A DNA stretch of 64,000 bases from Deroplatys truncata (GCA_030765065.1 CM060977.1:157862052-157926051); one strand, 5' to 3'; positions 45,860 to 58,091 are shown, counted from the first letter of the stretch. Program-made: numbers and translations. Notes: generated by a model from the sequence alone, not told the origin.

Positions 45860-45932
45860 ATGAAGATTGTGCCTAGTGTTTCCACGCTTGTGGTGCTTCT
45901 TCTGGGCCTTGCGCTTGTACAGGCCTTCCCTA
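45860..45932 (+). CDS. First coding exon of a secreted protein (signal peptide)
   Basis: The ATG is preceded by a 69-nt leader from the predicted start site and has a good context (CCAACATGA). Twenty-four codons encode a classic signal peptide: MK, then a valine/leucine-rich core, ending ALVQA with probable cleavage before Phe-Pro. The exon stops in phase 1 at A/GTAAGTATTT, a near-perfect donor. A phase 1 intron right after the signal peptide is common in secreted proteins. Without splicing the frame would end at 46036 after 58 residues with one cysteine, which is less likely. An in-frame ATG at 45746 lies upstream of the TATA box and is ignored. The mature protein and later exons were not found, so the family is unknown. 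Confidence 0.65.
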
Positions 45933-48753
45933 GTAAGTATTTCCTTTCACATTTAAAGGAATGTGTAGGAATTTCACTTGACAGAAATTTGTTCTCAAAA
46001 CTGCATGAAGGTTTTAACGACAGTACAGTGTCGTAGTGTATACTACTATAGCTAATTCTGATGCATGTGCTCAAATAAGTTAGATGACTTATCATTCTAT
46101 CATATATATTTTTTGGTGTGCAGCTCTTAGAAGCATCTTGATGATGCAATTTGGTTTACCAGCACTGACTAAACTAATTATTCACATCTCACATGTAGGA
46201 TTTTCTAAATTTTGCCTTACCCACATGGAAAATAATTTTTTCAAAGGCTTAAGTAGGTAAACATCTGTGCATTTTGTATGAGATAACGTCACCACTGATT
46301 TAGTTTTTCTTTAAAACATTTGGACTCTCAAGTAATACATCAAAGTGACTGTAATTACTGCAATTATATATCAAAGTCGGAGTGAAACAAAGGGGAGAGA
46401 GATCCTGTAATTGAAACTCTCGGTTTTAGGCACTACAGAGTCGACATGATTTAGTACATACGAATATGTGTGAATAATAGTTTCATACTTGGCTTAAATC
46501 GGTACAGAATTATTTGTAATTTATTTAAAAACAAAACTCCTAATATTGTCAAACTTTCGCAATCCGCTGCACGTACAAAGTTGACTGCACATAAGACTGA
46601 AGACACTTTGTCAGCACGTTTCCTATCTGGTTTAAACCGATATAAAAGTAAGGGTGGTGTGTATGGAGAGCCTTGGGCGAACGGCTGCAACTAGTACTTG
46701 CATATGTGCGCAAATGTAATTTATATGTGTTTACATATGTATATATTAATATTACACTGCACTTTTGGCCGAGATTTCTTCAAATTCAAGGGCAGTTGAT
46801 ACGGATAGCCTCCTAAAAATAAAATTTTGCTTACTCTATTGCATTATTTCCGCTACAGTACGGTGGTACCTGAAGGCTGACCGGTATGAACGCTCCAGCA
46901 CTCAATACGAAAGCGAGCAATATAATTTAAAGGTGTAAAAGTACAGGTTTTAGTTTGTGCGTCAGCATATTCAGAAACACGCGAAGATAAAGGTGTGAAG
47001 GCTTATGATCTACGTAAGCCAGAGGAAGGAAATGCTTATCTGACAGCATTTATGCCTAGTTAGTGTTTCAGCAGTGCTAACGCAGCACTTTTATCGTAAA
47101 TACAACCTGGGCTATATTGATGGGACACATTTCAGATGTGTATTTCTGGGAATGGATGAAGCACTTTATTAAACACGATGCGTAATGGGAAAAATAATGG
47201 ATTTAGCACTATGGTCATTGTTTAAGTATGACATCCCTTAGATGGGCACCATATTGATGAGGATATTTTTGGGCCCTGTTAATCATTCTCTTCATTATGG
47301 TGCAGCAATGATATTTATATCCCGTTCGGATGTTTTCTTTGAGTTCAACAATCGTACTGGGTCTTGTGCACCCTTTCTTCAGATAATCCTACAAGAACGA
47401 ATGTTGAACTCAAAAAGCATTCGAAGGGAGTTAAGAGAGCAGTCCAACCCACTTGTTGCACCGTTGTGGAGAGTATAATAAGCAGATCATAAAAAAAGTT
47501 CTCGTCAAGGTGATGCCCATCTAAGGGATGTAATATTCAAACAGTGAGCCAACATTGTTGCACCATAGTGTTTAATGAATGTGCTTCATTCATTTCTAGA
47601 AATATTTATCTGTACTGTGTCTCATAAATATGACCCACCTTGTTTTTAAAGGTTTTTTGGGGTAGACAATTTCAGAGGTATTTTCATTGTAATGTTTACC
47701 AATTTAAGTTTCTTGCCCTAGCGATAGTTTTTTATTTCTTAGTTTATTCTTCAGCTACAATGTAAAATTTAAAAAGTATGTTCGCGACTTTATAATTGTC
47801 CTCCACAAGCTAAAAAGAAAATCCAAAACGTTAACAAAACAGTAAATACTAACAAATAACACTGAAGTAGTGACATAATATAAGGTCAATAATCTCCATC
47901 TGTGGCACTATATTAATATGCCACAATCCAGTTTCTCTTATAACCACCGTCATTAATTTGTTTATCAACATACCATTAGTTGTATGTTTCTTTGTACATT
48001 CCCGCTCATAAACATTCTTGGTGGACGTCAATGTTGGCTTATTCTAAATTCACGAGCAATGTGATTAGGAATATATACCTAGATATCAATGCACACAAGA
48101 CAGTGTAAGTCCCAACATTTCGGGTTGTTTGTATGGGGCCTTGGGTTGACTCCCAAAAGACATAGCATTTTAAAGAATCATCTTCAGGTTGTCTACACTC
48201 AAAACATATGTCAACACAAAGAATGTAAATAACAGCGGCCATGAGTCACTGACAGGCAGGTAAACACGTCTGGTGAGCGCTGTCTGCAAACGCAAACAGA
48301 TTGTATGGGGTGGTTTATAATCCGCGACGTCACTGCGTAAGGTCCAATTAACAGTTCAACTTCATATCCTATCGTCCTGGCTTTAAAGTATCAATGCCTG
48401 GTTATCAATTTATCGGTGTGAATCGGGTAGGATACATTGCATAAATTCTTCTACACTTCATAATTCTTTAACGATATTTGCCTACTTTCTGAAGGTTAGC
48501 ATGCAATATAATCCATGAGGGTTAATTAATAACTGATTTCAAAGGTTAAGCACACTTGCTCCATCATAGTGTTCTCTGATACTATTTTGAATCTGTGCGT
48601 CTATAATCCTGGAGAACGCAACCATGGTGTAGCATATCAGGTCAAACAAGTTTATACTTTTAATATCACTTTATGAAATACTGTGAATAAATTAAAATTT
48701 GATAAGATAAAATAATGAAATGAAAATGTTATAACAATAGTATTTAGATTTTT
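45933..48753. other. Predicted first intron and following unassigned DNA
   Basis: Starts with the GTAAGT donor. I could not place a matching phase 1 acceptor and exon. Apart from the inverted-repeat pair at 47231-47531 I recognise no repeat. Confidence 0.4.
47231..47531. repeat. Possible MITE (about 300 bp)
   Basis: ACATCCCTTAGATGGGCA(C/T)C at 47231-47250 is repeated inverted at 47531-47512 with one mismatch in 20. No clear target duplication and no coding. Confidence 0.5.
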
Positions 48754-49601
48754 ACTTTCTCTACTACGTATAATAAGTAGGGAAAGTACTGTATTCCACC
48801 CAAAAATTCGATACCAAGATTTCACCGGAAATATATGTTTTGAGGCACCCTGAATCCAAAAAAAAAAGCATTTTTGGAAACATGTCCGTGTGCGTGTCTG
48901 TGTGTCTGTCTGTGAAAAGCATAACTCAGAAACGAACAGTCAGATAAACACCAAACTTGGTGTTTAGGTTCAGTATCTTCCAGAGATGCAACACAAAGGT
49001 TTTCAAGAAAATCCCCCACCCCAGATTACCCTTTACATGGAACATTTTTCGAAAGTTTTAATTTTGTCAAAAATGGCTCTAATGATTTTGATTAAAATAT
49101 CATATATTTAAGATACTTTCATGACAAATAAAATGTATATCTTGAATTTTCTGGGAATGTCTCCAAAAGTATTCTTCATTGTGAACAACTTTTGCATAAC
49201 TGGTGAACCATAAGAGATGGATAAAAGTTTACTACACAAAAAATGTAGATCGCGTTAAAATACACAATTTATGTCATACACATTATTTTTATTGAGGGAA
49301 CCATTTTTGAGATATTGCTTGTTATTCCCTTAAATTTTCCAATACTTATACTTTTTCTCAAATGGGAACTCGTTATACATTTTTTATGTCCTGTACATTC
49401 AAAGAGAATGGAATACTCCACATAGCAACCAGCTCTTAAAATATTTGACTATCGCTTAAAGCCCACCAATTCCCCTTGCATCTACAAGAAAATTAGCAAT
49501 AACATTAACATCTCGATTAACATGAAGCATGTTGAGAATAAGAGTTTGTAAAATCAGTTTGTACAGGAGTAGAGAAAGTCATGTAAGTGTAACACATTAG
49601 A
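48754..49601 (+). mobile_element. Family H element, full length
   Basis: Young copy with an intact hairpin (one change: CGTATAATAAG), a short TG tract at 48886-48912, and a 3' end ACACATTAGA. T-runs flank both sides. Confidence 0.9.
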
Positions 49602-49661
49602 TTTTTTAGTATTAATCTCAAGAGATAACCTCGTATCCCGTCGTACATGTACAATTTTTTT

Positions 49662-50550
49662 ACTTTCTCTACTACGTATAGTAAGTAGGGGAAGTATTGC
49701 ATTCCACCCAAAAATTCGATACCGAGATTTCACCGGAAATACATGTTTTGAGACCTCCTGAATCCAAAAAAAGCATTTTTGGAAACATGTCCGTGTGTGT
49801 GTCTGTGTGTGTGTCTGTGTGTCTGTGTGTGTGTGTGTCTGTGTGTGTGTGTGTCTGTGAACAGCATAACTCAAAAACTAACAGTCGGATAAACACCAAA
49901 CTTGGTATTTACGTTCAGTATCTTCCAGAGATGCGACACGAAGATTTCCAAGAAAATCCCCCCACCCCAGACTACCCTTTACATGGAACATTTTTCGAAA
50001 ATTTTAATTTTCTCAAAAATGGCTCTAACGATTTTGATGAAAATATCATATGTTTAAGATAATGTCATGAGAAATGAAATGTATATCTCGAAATTTCTGG
50101 GAATGTCTCCAAAAGTATTCTTCATTATGAACGACTTTTGCATAACTGGTAAACCATAAGAGATAGACAAAATTTTACTACACAAAAAATGTAGATCGCG
50201 TTAAAATACACAACTTATATCATATACATTTTTTTTGTTGAGTGAACCGTTTTCGAGATATTGCTTGTTATTTCCTTAAATTTTCCAATACTTATACTTT
50301 TTCTCAAATTCGTTATTGATTTTTTTATGTCCTGGACATGCAAAGAGAATGGAATGCGCCACATAGCAACCAGCGATAAAATATTTGACTATCGCTTAAA
50401 AGCTACCATATTCCCCTTGCATCTACAAGAAAATTACAAATAAGATTGACATCTCGATATCTCGATTAATATGAAGCATATGGAGAATAGGCGTTTGTAA
50501 AAATAGATTGTACAAGAGTAGAGAAAGTCATGTGAGTGTAACACATCAGA
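49662..50550 (+). mobile_element. Family H element, full length, with interrupted (GT)n
   Basis: Close sister of 10915-11799, sharing many otherwise rare variants (GACCTCCTGAATCC, AAGATAATGTCATGAGAAAT, CGAAATTTCTGGG). The TG tract is 49791-49859. Same orientation as the preceding copy, 60 bp away. Confidence 0.92.
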
Positions 50551-50579
50551 TTTTTTTAATTAAAAGACCATGTATTTAA

Positions 50580-50852
50580 GATATTTTCATGATTTTCTCA
50601 ACTGCAAATCCCTATTCGTTGTTTTTCCCGTGGTCATGCGGAGAGCATGGAGTATCAAATCCATCGCATAGCGAGTGACACGCTCTTTAAACACCGACTA
50701 TCGCTTTACCTACCATATTCTGCAACGAAATGTGTGAATGTGAATTGAAATTTTATCAGGATTAACAAGAAGTAGATAGAGTAATAAGCTTTTGTATGAA
50801 TTGTTTGTGGAAGAGTGGGTGAAACATTCATGTGAATGCAGCGCATCAGAAT
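50580..50852 (+). mobile_element. Family H, old 3'-end fragment
   Basis: Diverged 3' portion matching 41180-41416, ending GCGCATCAGAATTTTT. Confidence 0.65.
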
Positions 50853-51393
50853 TTTTTTTTATTTGAAAAATCTTGTTCCAAAGAAGGAACCTGTTACTCA
50901 TAGCCATAGCGTATGTGTTTTCAGTAAGCAGCATGTAGCGTCCTCTTTAAAAGCAGACGTGTTCACACGTTGTGAATACAAATCATCAGTCTGTAGCCAG
51001 CAATGAAGCAACACAGCTAGCGGATATATTTAGCCTCTTATTTGACGGAGCAATGTAATTACGTCTTCCAGACATTCATACCGTTCCTTCTTCACCGTTT
51101 GCAGTACTGAAAGCGGAAATACGTCATAAACAGGAAATCGCTAATCGCAAGAAATGTTACAAGGATAGAAGATCTCGGTGGGAGACCTTGATGATAGTAT
51201 CTGAACACCACAGACGGTACAGAATTCTATATTGAGAAAGGAAATCAAGGAATTGTTTAACTCGATCCCTGCAGCTTCTTACATAGTTAACTGAAAATCT
51301 TTGGCAGTATGGCACCAAAGTTTACGTTAAGGTCTTATCAGAATTATATCAGAATTATTCATTACGATTAAAACACAATGTTTTCAGAATACG
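50853..51393. other. Unassigned; faint retroelement-like reading
   Basis: One frame around 51095-51180 reads like the linker after a retroviral-type integrase (KKCYKDRRSRW), but it is too short and broken to call. Confidence 0.3.
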
Positions 51394-52015
51394 GGCGCCG
51401 GAGTAGCGCAGTGGTTTCGCTTCCGGCTCTCGTACTGAGGTTCCGGGGTTCGTTTCCCGGCTCTGGGATGACGATTTTAACTAGGTCCTCCGACTTGCCC
51501 ATGTGAAGTATCCCCAAGGCCCAATGAGGTTCGGAGTCCACGGTAATAGCTGTAGCTCCTCTCATTCCACCGCCATCCTCATCACCCTACCATCCGGTCG
51601 TCCTCCGTGGTGTAGTGGTTACCATGCTAGCCTCTAGTGCTCGAGACCGCGGGTTCAAACCCGGTGGAGGGTGATGGATTTTTTCGAGCGTAAAAATCCT
51701 TAGCATGGCTTCCTTCGGAAGGGAAGTAAAGCCGGTGATCCCGTGTCGTAGATTTACGGCACGTAAAAGAACCTCAAGCCTGATAGAGACCTCTGAGCAA
51801 AATTACTGGTCTTTCAAGCCCAATGTGGAATGGGACGCTAAGAACCACAGCAGTTAAAGAGCGTCCATAAATAAAACTCAATTAAATTTTTTTATCCTAC
51901 CATCGGAAGCAACAGATTCCACCGCTGGGTGCCTCCATCTCAGAAATGGGGCCAGCTTGGTGGAATAAGTTATCCCCCGAAGGGTATAGGTCATATGGGG
52001 AGGTTAGAAACGACG
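51394..52015 (+). repeat. SINE-F, interrupted by SINE-B
   Basis: Head GCGCCGGAGTAGCGCAGTGG with box B GGGGTTCGTTTCCC. The body is split at CCTACCATC by a SINE-B and continues to GGTCATATGGGGAGGTTAG. Confidence 0.75.
51595..51895 (+). repeat. SINE-B with 9-bp target duplication
   Basis: Best-preserved copy of the family: head CCTCCGTGGTGTAGTGGTTA, box B GGGTTCAAACCC, body to ATAAATAAAACTCAATT and a T-rich tail. It is flanked by CCTACCATC at 51586-51594 and 51896-51904. Confidence 0.92.
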
Positions 52016-52019
52016 ACAT

Positions 52020-52392
52020 TTTCAGAATGCCAGGAACCTAAACAAGGAATCACTTATAACATTCTATAAGACGATGGCTGTACTAATTTCGCTGTATGGA
52101 TGCGAAACTCGGACACTAAAGAAAAGCGATGTTAGGAGAATACAGTAAGTGGAAATTAAAGTTTGGAGAGATATAAAAACGAGAATATAAGGAATGAACT
52201 AAATCTACTCCCAGTTAGACAAATTAGAGAAGATACAAGCATACAGGACTCTTTGATTAAACCATCTGAGCAGAATGAATAAAGAACGACTCCCGAAGCA
52301 GGAACTGATTTATAAACCACGAGGGAGAAGACATTTTGGTCGAGCAAGAGCAAGATGAGTTGAGGACGGAACAGGAAATCTCCTACTCCATG
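52020..52392 (+). mobile_element. LINE ORF2 C-terminal fragment, decayed
   Basis: FYKTMAVLISLYGCETRTLK, then RRIQ*VEIKVWRDIKTR, then LPKQELIYKPRGRRHFGRA match the C-terminal region of insect endonuclease/reverse transcriptase LINEs, where relatives read KFYKVMAVPTLLYGSE...YKPRGRRSIGRP. Two internal stops and at least one frameshift break it. Confidence 0.82.
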
Positions 52393-52858
52393 AAGAGAAG
52401 AAGAATATCCTAACTTTTACGAGTTTCTGTCATTTGATCCTGAAACATTCAAGAAAAGTTGTTTTTTCATAACAAATTGAGTTTAGCGTATACAACTGTA
52501 TAAGGACAACGATGTTTCTGTTAGGAGTGGATGTCCTTACGCTTCTGATAATTACTACACCATCACAATTGAAAAATGTCCAAAAAGCATAGTCAACATG
52601 CGATAGATCGCTGAGGAAAGTCATATGTTTTATCTTCTTCTTAACCTTGTTGGAACTTGATGCGTGTTCAAGTCAACTTTTTATAAAACAGGTAAATCCA
52701 GAAATATCTGAAACGCATTAATGGGGTAATTTGCAAAGTTGTCCCGTCATTCACAGAAAGAGCTCGTACCTGTTGTGTTATCATTACAACCCGCATGTTT
52801 AGGCATTTATAATAACCAACATAGCCAGGCAAAAACGGCAATAAACACGTGAAAGAAA
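52393..52858. other. No feature recognised
   Basis: No supported feature. Confidence 0.4.
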
Positions 52859-53382
52859 ATCTGATGCGTTACATTCAAACAACTTTCTCTACCCTCTACA
52901 GTTTATTAGTGCGTATACAAATTATTCTTACGAAAATTTATATTTCTATCTGCTTAAGTTTAATCGAGCTAAACTTTTGCAGAAATAGCTACATTATTAC
53001 TTCGTTATACATACAAAGGGAAAAGCGACAATCAAATGTTTAAGAACTGGACAATATATGCTGGCCTTAAATCCCCATACTGTTTCCATGCAATCGCGAG
53101 AAACAACTGAAAATCGACGGTACTTGAATGACAAAGTAATGAACAAATGACGGATATCTCGGAAATGGCTGATGCCATAAACAAAATATATTTAAAATAA
53201 ACTGTGTGTTTTAGAGAGATCTGGGTACATTTTTACTTTCTCCACTACGTATAGTAAGTAGAGGGAAGTATTGCATTCCACCCAAAAATTCGATACCGAG
53301 ATTTCACCGGAAATACATATTTTGAGACCCCCTGAATCCAAAAAAAAGCATTTTTAGAAACATGTCCGTGTGTGTGTGTGTC

Positions 53383-53434
<52 letters not shown>

Positions 53435-54510
53435 CAGCATAACTCAGAAACGAACAGTCGGATAAGCACCAAACTTGGTATTTAAGTTCAGTATCTTCCA
53501 GAGATGCGACACGAATGTTTTCAAGAAAATCCCCCACCCCAGATTACCCTTTACATGGAACATTTTTCGAAAATTTTAATTTTCTCAAAAATGACTCTAA
53601 GGATTTTGATTACAATATCATATGTTTAAGGTACTTTCATGATAAATGAAATGTATATCTCGAATTTTCTGGGAATGTCTCCAAAATTATTCTTCATTGT
53701 GAACGACTTTTGCATAACTGGTAAACCATAAGGGATAGACAAAATTTTACTACACAAAAAAATGTAGATCGCGTTAAAATACACAATTTATGTCATACAT
53801 TTTTTTTATTGAGTGAACCATTTTCGAGATATTGCTTGTTATTCCCTTAAATTTTCCAATACTTATACTTTTTCTCAAATTCGTTATTCATTTTTTATGT
53901 CATGGACAAGCAAAGAGAATGAAATGCGCCACATAGGAACCAGCGCTTAAAATATTTGACTATCGCTTATAACCTACCATATTCCCCTTGCATCTATAAG
54001 AAAATTAGCAATAAGATTAACATCTCGATATCTGATTAACATGAAGCATGTAGAGAATAAGCGTTTGTAAAAATAGTTTGTACAAGAGTAGAGAAAGTCA
54101 TGTGAGTGTAACACATCAGATTCTTTGTGTAGTAGTTTTCATGTATCGCTTAACGTTTACCGTCATACAAGATTATAAATACTTCCGAATGCAGAGGAAT
54201 TCAGGGCTATTTCCAGAAAATGTAAAATATGCATTTTATTTCTCGTGTAAATACCTTTAATATATGTTAATTAAAATCGTTAGAGAATTTTTAGAAAATC
54301 TAAAGTTTGGAAAAATGTTCCATGTAAGGGCTACAGTTGGGGTTGAGGGATTGTCTTGAACTTAGTGTCGCAACTTTAGAAGATCCTGAACTTAAATATC
54401 AAGTTTGGTATTAGTCGACTTTACATTTTTGAGTTATGCATACACTTTTTCTAAAAAAAAATGGGAGGGATTCAGGGGGTCTTAAAACTTAGATTTTTTG
54501 GAAGTAAAAA
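52859..54510 (-). mobile_element. Family H element, old subfamily, split by a young copy
   Basis: The 3' half lies at 52859-53230 and the 5' half at 54122-54510. Joined, they align with 44266-45126. The 5' terminus is degraded (GGAAGTAAAAA) and the microsatellite is lost. Confidence 0.82.
53235..54120 (+). mobile_element. Family H element, young, nested
   Basis: Complete copy with the longest clean (GT)n of the family (53394-53432). It sits in an old copy of opposite orientation. The junctions show only T residues, no longer duplication. Confidence 0.93.
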
Positions 54511-55111
54511 GGCATGGTAAATTTAAAAGAAAATGCTATACAAATTTTAAAAGGTCATAATCATTACATATTTAATAATGAATTGGTTTAAAAACCGTAC
54601 AAATTATGCATTTTTATTGTTGCATATTACCACAAGATACTGTTGAAAATGTTTTTGCGCCTGCATCAACTAATGCTTTGCACAAATCGAATGAAAACTA
54701 TCACAGTCTGCTACATGTGGCAACAGTGCTGTTATTTTCTTATTGCCATTCTGAAGCGAGAGCGGATTTGTGATCTGTTGTTAACGTAGATTGATTGATA
54801 AAATGCTTGCTTTTCGTGATTAACAGTTTTTTTCCCTACAAATTTCTTTCAGTAACTGTTCTAATACTGTTGTTGAGGAGATATAAGAGTTAAGGCTATA
54901 GTTTCCGCCTTAGTGACAAAGAAGGAAGTTAAGGTGAAGCTTGCAGGTGACAGATGCTGGGAAATGCCATCAGGTGTCTGTATCAGCCTGGTACCAAGGT
55001 CGGGAATTAGCCGGATCAAACAGCTCTCTTGCGCCAACATTGTTCCTAGCCATTCCAGAGTGCTAATGACAGCAAAGACGTTCACTTTACAGGCCACGTT
55101 GCTTTGTGTCG
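54511..55111. other. No feature recognised
   Basis: Open frames on both strands at 54861-55125 are antisense to each other and unrecognised. Confidence 0.35.
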
Positions 55112-55253
55112 ACACGAACTCGTGAGGTTCCGCGGTTCAAACCCTGCCAGTAAATATTCCTTTCCCAATTACAATTTCATTTAAGATCATTTATCAGTGT
55201 CCACCGTCTGTGATACCGCATATAATGAACGGGCGTTAAACGCTGACTTAAAA
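55112..55253 (+). repeat. SINE-D, 5'-deleted
   Basis: Box B GCGGTTCAAACCCTG and the family 3' end (CAGTGTCCACCGTCTGTGAT, GGCGTTAAACGCTGACTTAA) remain. The head is short. Confidence 0.72.
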
Positions 55254-55257
55254 AAGT

Positions 55258-55415
55258 CTTGTTTTAAGTCACATGGCCTTCTCTACTCGCTAACTATCCT
55301 CGCAAGACTTATTCTTCTATTTGTCTCTTGTTAATCGAGATAAACTTACATTACACATACATCCATACTTCCGTAGCTATAAGAACAATGCAGTATGCCA
55401 AAGCGATAGTCAGGT
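55258..55415 (-). mobile_element. Family H, old 3'-end fragment
   Basis: AAGTCACATGGCCTTCTCTA then TTGTTAATCGAGATAAAC, up to AAAGCGATAGTCAGG, where a young copy is inserted. Confidence 0.7.
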
Positions 55416-55419
55416 TTTT

Positions 55420-56260
55420 ACTTTCTCTACTACGTATAGTAAGTAGGGGAAGTATTGCATTCCACGCAAAAGCTCGATACCGAGATTTCACCGTAAATAC
55501 ATGTTTTGAGGCCCCCTGAATCCAATAAAATAATTTTTTTGGAAACATGTCCGTGTGTGTGTGTGTGTGTGTGTGTCTGTCTGTTAACAGCATAACTCAG
55601 AAACGTATAGTCGGATAAACGCCAAACTTGGTATTTAGGTTCAGTATCTTACAGAGATGCGACACGGAGGTTTTCAAGAAAATCCCCCACCCCAGATTAC
55701 CCTTTACATGGAACATTATTCGAAAATTTTAATTTTCTCAAAAATGACTAACGATTTTGATTAAAAAATCATATATTTAAGATACTTTCCTGACAAATAA
55801 AATGTATACCTCCAATTTTCTGGGAATGTCCCCAAAAGTATTCTTCATTGTGCATAACTGGTAAACCATAAGAGATAGACAACATTTTACTACACAAAAA
55901 ATGTAGGTCGCGTTAAAATACACAATTTATGTCCTACACATTTCTTTGTCGAGTGAACCATTTTCGAGATATTGCTTGTTATTCCCTTAAATTTTCCAAT
56001 ACTTATACTTTTTCTCAAATGGGAATTCGTTATTCATTTTTTTTTTGTCCTGGTAATGCAAAGAGAATGGAATATTCCACATAGCAACCAGCTCTTAAAA
56101 TATTTGACTATCGCTTAAAGCCTACCAATTCCCCTTGCATCTACAAGAATATTAGCAATAACATTAACATCTCGATTAACATGAAGCATATGGAGAATAA
56201 GCGTTTGTAAAAATAGTTTGTACAAGAGTAGAGAAAGTCATGTGAGTGTAACACGTCAGA
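55420..56260 (+). mobile_element. Family H element, full length
   Basis: Young copy with a (GT)n tract at 55551-55575 and intact inverted repeats. It is inserted into an old fragment of opposite orientation. Confidence 0.92.
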
Positions 56261-56265
56261 TTTTT

Positions 56266-58091
56266 TCATCTGCTTCCATAGAAAGTCGGTTTTGCGCATT
56301 GGGATTTCATTTATTTTTAGCTAACCAATATTTTTTCACCTACTCCCATTTCAGCCAACGTCAAAATTCGATGAGTAAACGCTATTAAATGCAGGTTCAT
56401 TACATTTCCGATACTTCTAGTCGTACCAAACTTTCGTCCTTTTTATTTAATGGATAAATAAAGGAACTGGTTGTCAATTTCTATTGTTTTTTGCCATTCT
56501 TTTGAGACAATAGCCAGTCTTGAGTTGCATATAAACAAACTACAGATCACCCCTTCACTAGAAACACCAATGCTCGATGAATACGCAAATGTCAGGATCA
56601 GAGGTTAGGGTGCACATATGCAGGATTTCTTCCAGTTTCATGTTTCCAGCTTACGACTAGAGAAAGCTCTAGCGGTGTTTCATGTCACGGCCGCCTAGAA
56701 TAATCTCCAAAGTGAAGTAACTTTATTGTAGCCCCACGTTGTGGTAGACAATTTGATGTCGTATTAATGTTATTTATGCTTGACATTATTGTAGCCCCAC
56801 GTTGTGGTGCCAATTTGATGCAACTTTATGTTTACGTAATATGTTTTTACGTAATGTTGTTAAAACTTGAAGATCTTATGTTGTGCTGCTTTTGTTTTGT
56901 TTGGTTACATAATTTTTAACTGCCCCACGTATGGGAACCAATTTGTAACGGTATTAGTTATAATGTTGATGCTTGTGATGTTTGTGTATGTGTGTTTACT
57001 TCACGCGTTGCCATCTTGTGACGTCATTCATTTGTTTGGTCTGTAGCTCCATCTTGTGTTAGCAATTTGCATCAGTGTTAGTGTTCGTTTGATTTCATTT
57101 CAAATGTCCTCCGGCTAGCTATTATCCTGTTGGCTTGGGCACGTCACTCTATACAGGTTGTGAAACGGAAAGGAATCTTTTATCCAAAAATTACACTGAT
57201 GAAGAAATTTGTTTTATAATTTTTATTGTCGAACACGTTCACTATCACTTTTACATATTGACCTAGATACTCGCCAAACTGAAACTGTTATAATAACTTC
57301 TTACTGATCACTTTTAATCCACGTACTTCAATCTTTTGTATAATTAACTTTGCCATACTTTAGATCTTTCATAATTCTGCTGCGCGTAACTTGTGAATCT
57401 ATATCCGATGTATACCGTACTAATACTTTCGACGAACTGACTGAAGACGACGTGTAGTGTACACAGATTTTTGATGAACTGCCACCGATCTACCTCTGAC
57501 TTGGCTTATTTATACTCCTTCAATCAGATACGCCTAAAGATTATAACTGAATTGCAATTGGCTAATAAAACGCGCCAACATTAGCGTCTATCTTAATATC
57601 CAATGAAAACCACGAATACATATGCTTTTAGGGAAACATTCCAGAAGGTTCTCAACGGAAAAAACGCGCGAACATTACGTAACTTCCTTGTTCCCAATAA
57701 TGATAAACAGCTCACCCCCCTTTCTGCATTATTGCGCTATTATTGACAGTTTCAGTAAAGCCGTATAAACTTATTTCCCAATAATAATTACAATTAATAA
57801 ACATCTGAAATCAATGTCACATAAAAATGCATATTCATATTACAATCATTATTTACATTTAAGTAATTTGTGATACAAATTACTGCATCAAAAGTGACTA
57901 GTCTAATGTACACAATATGGATCCAATATGCCGTGCCCGGGAACGAGAAAGTTAAAACTTGACCAAGTCTTCTTTCCTTCCCGAGACCTGGGAAAGCTTC
58001 CCGTCGATTGTGAACGCTCCCATTAAAATACATGTAGGTATTACAACTTTGCCGTTCTCGTTACCACTCTCAGTTGTTGTGAACCGGCCTT
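56266..58091. mobile_element. Harbinger-like non-autonomous element, second copy, split by an LTR remnant
   Basis: Its two parts (56266-56712 and 57891-58091) align with 18414-19176. Shared motifs include TTTTGCGCATT, ATTTCTTCCAGTTT and GTCTTCTTTCC. The right terminus TGTGAACCGGCCTT survives. The left terminus is missing next to the family H copy. Confidence 0.75.
56713..57890 (-). mobile_element. LTR-retrotransposon remnant (one LTR plus primer-site region)
   Basis: Flanked by AAAG on both sides (56709-56712, 57891-57894), with TG...CA outer ends. On the minus strand a putative LTR (57890 to 56944) contains a TATAAATA box (57515-57508) with a CAGTT initiator-like site 35 bp on. It ends CCGTTACA, then AAT, then a primer-site-like TGGTTCCCATACGTGGGGC. 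No gag or pol follows. The LTR-end/primer-site motif recurs twice more before the element ends. Confidence 0.6.

Noticed and set aside
46470-46694. Inverted TTAAATCGG / CCGATATAA motifs around an open frame
   Set aside because: The arms are too short and mismatched to define an element.
51090-51200. Possible gypsy integrase C-terminal fragment
   Set aside because: The resemblance rests on about 15 basic residues in one frame with stops on both sides and no other pol motif nearby.
53371-53432. CRISPR-like or tandem repeat array
   Set aside because: It is a plain (GT)n microsatellite with no spacer-repeat structure.
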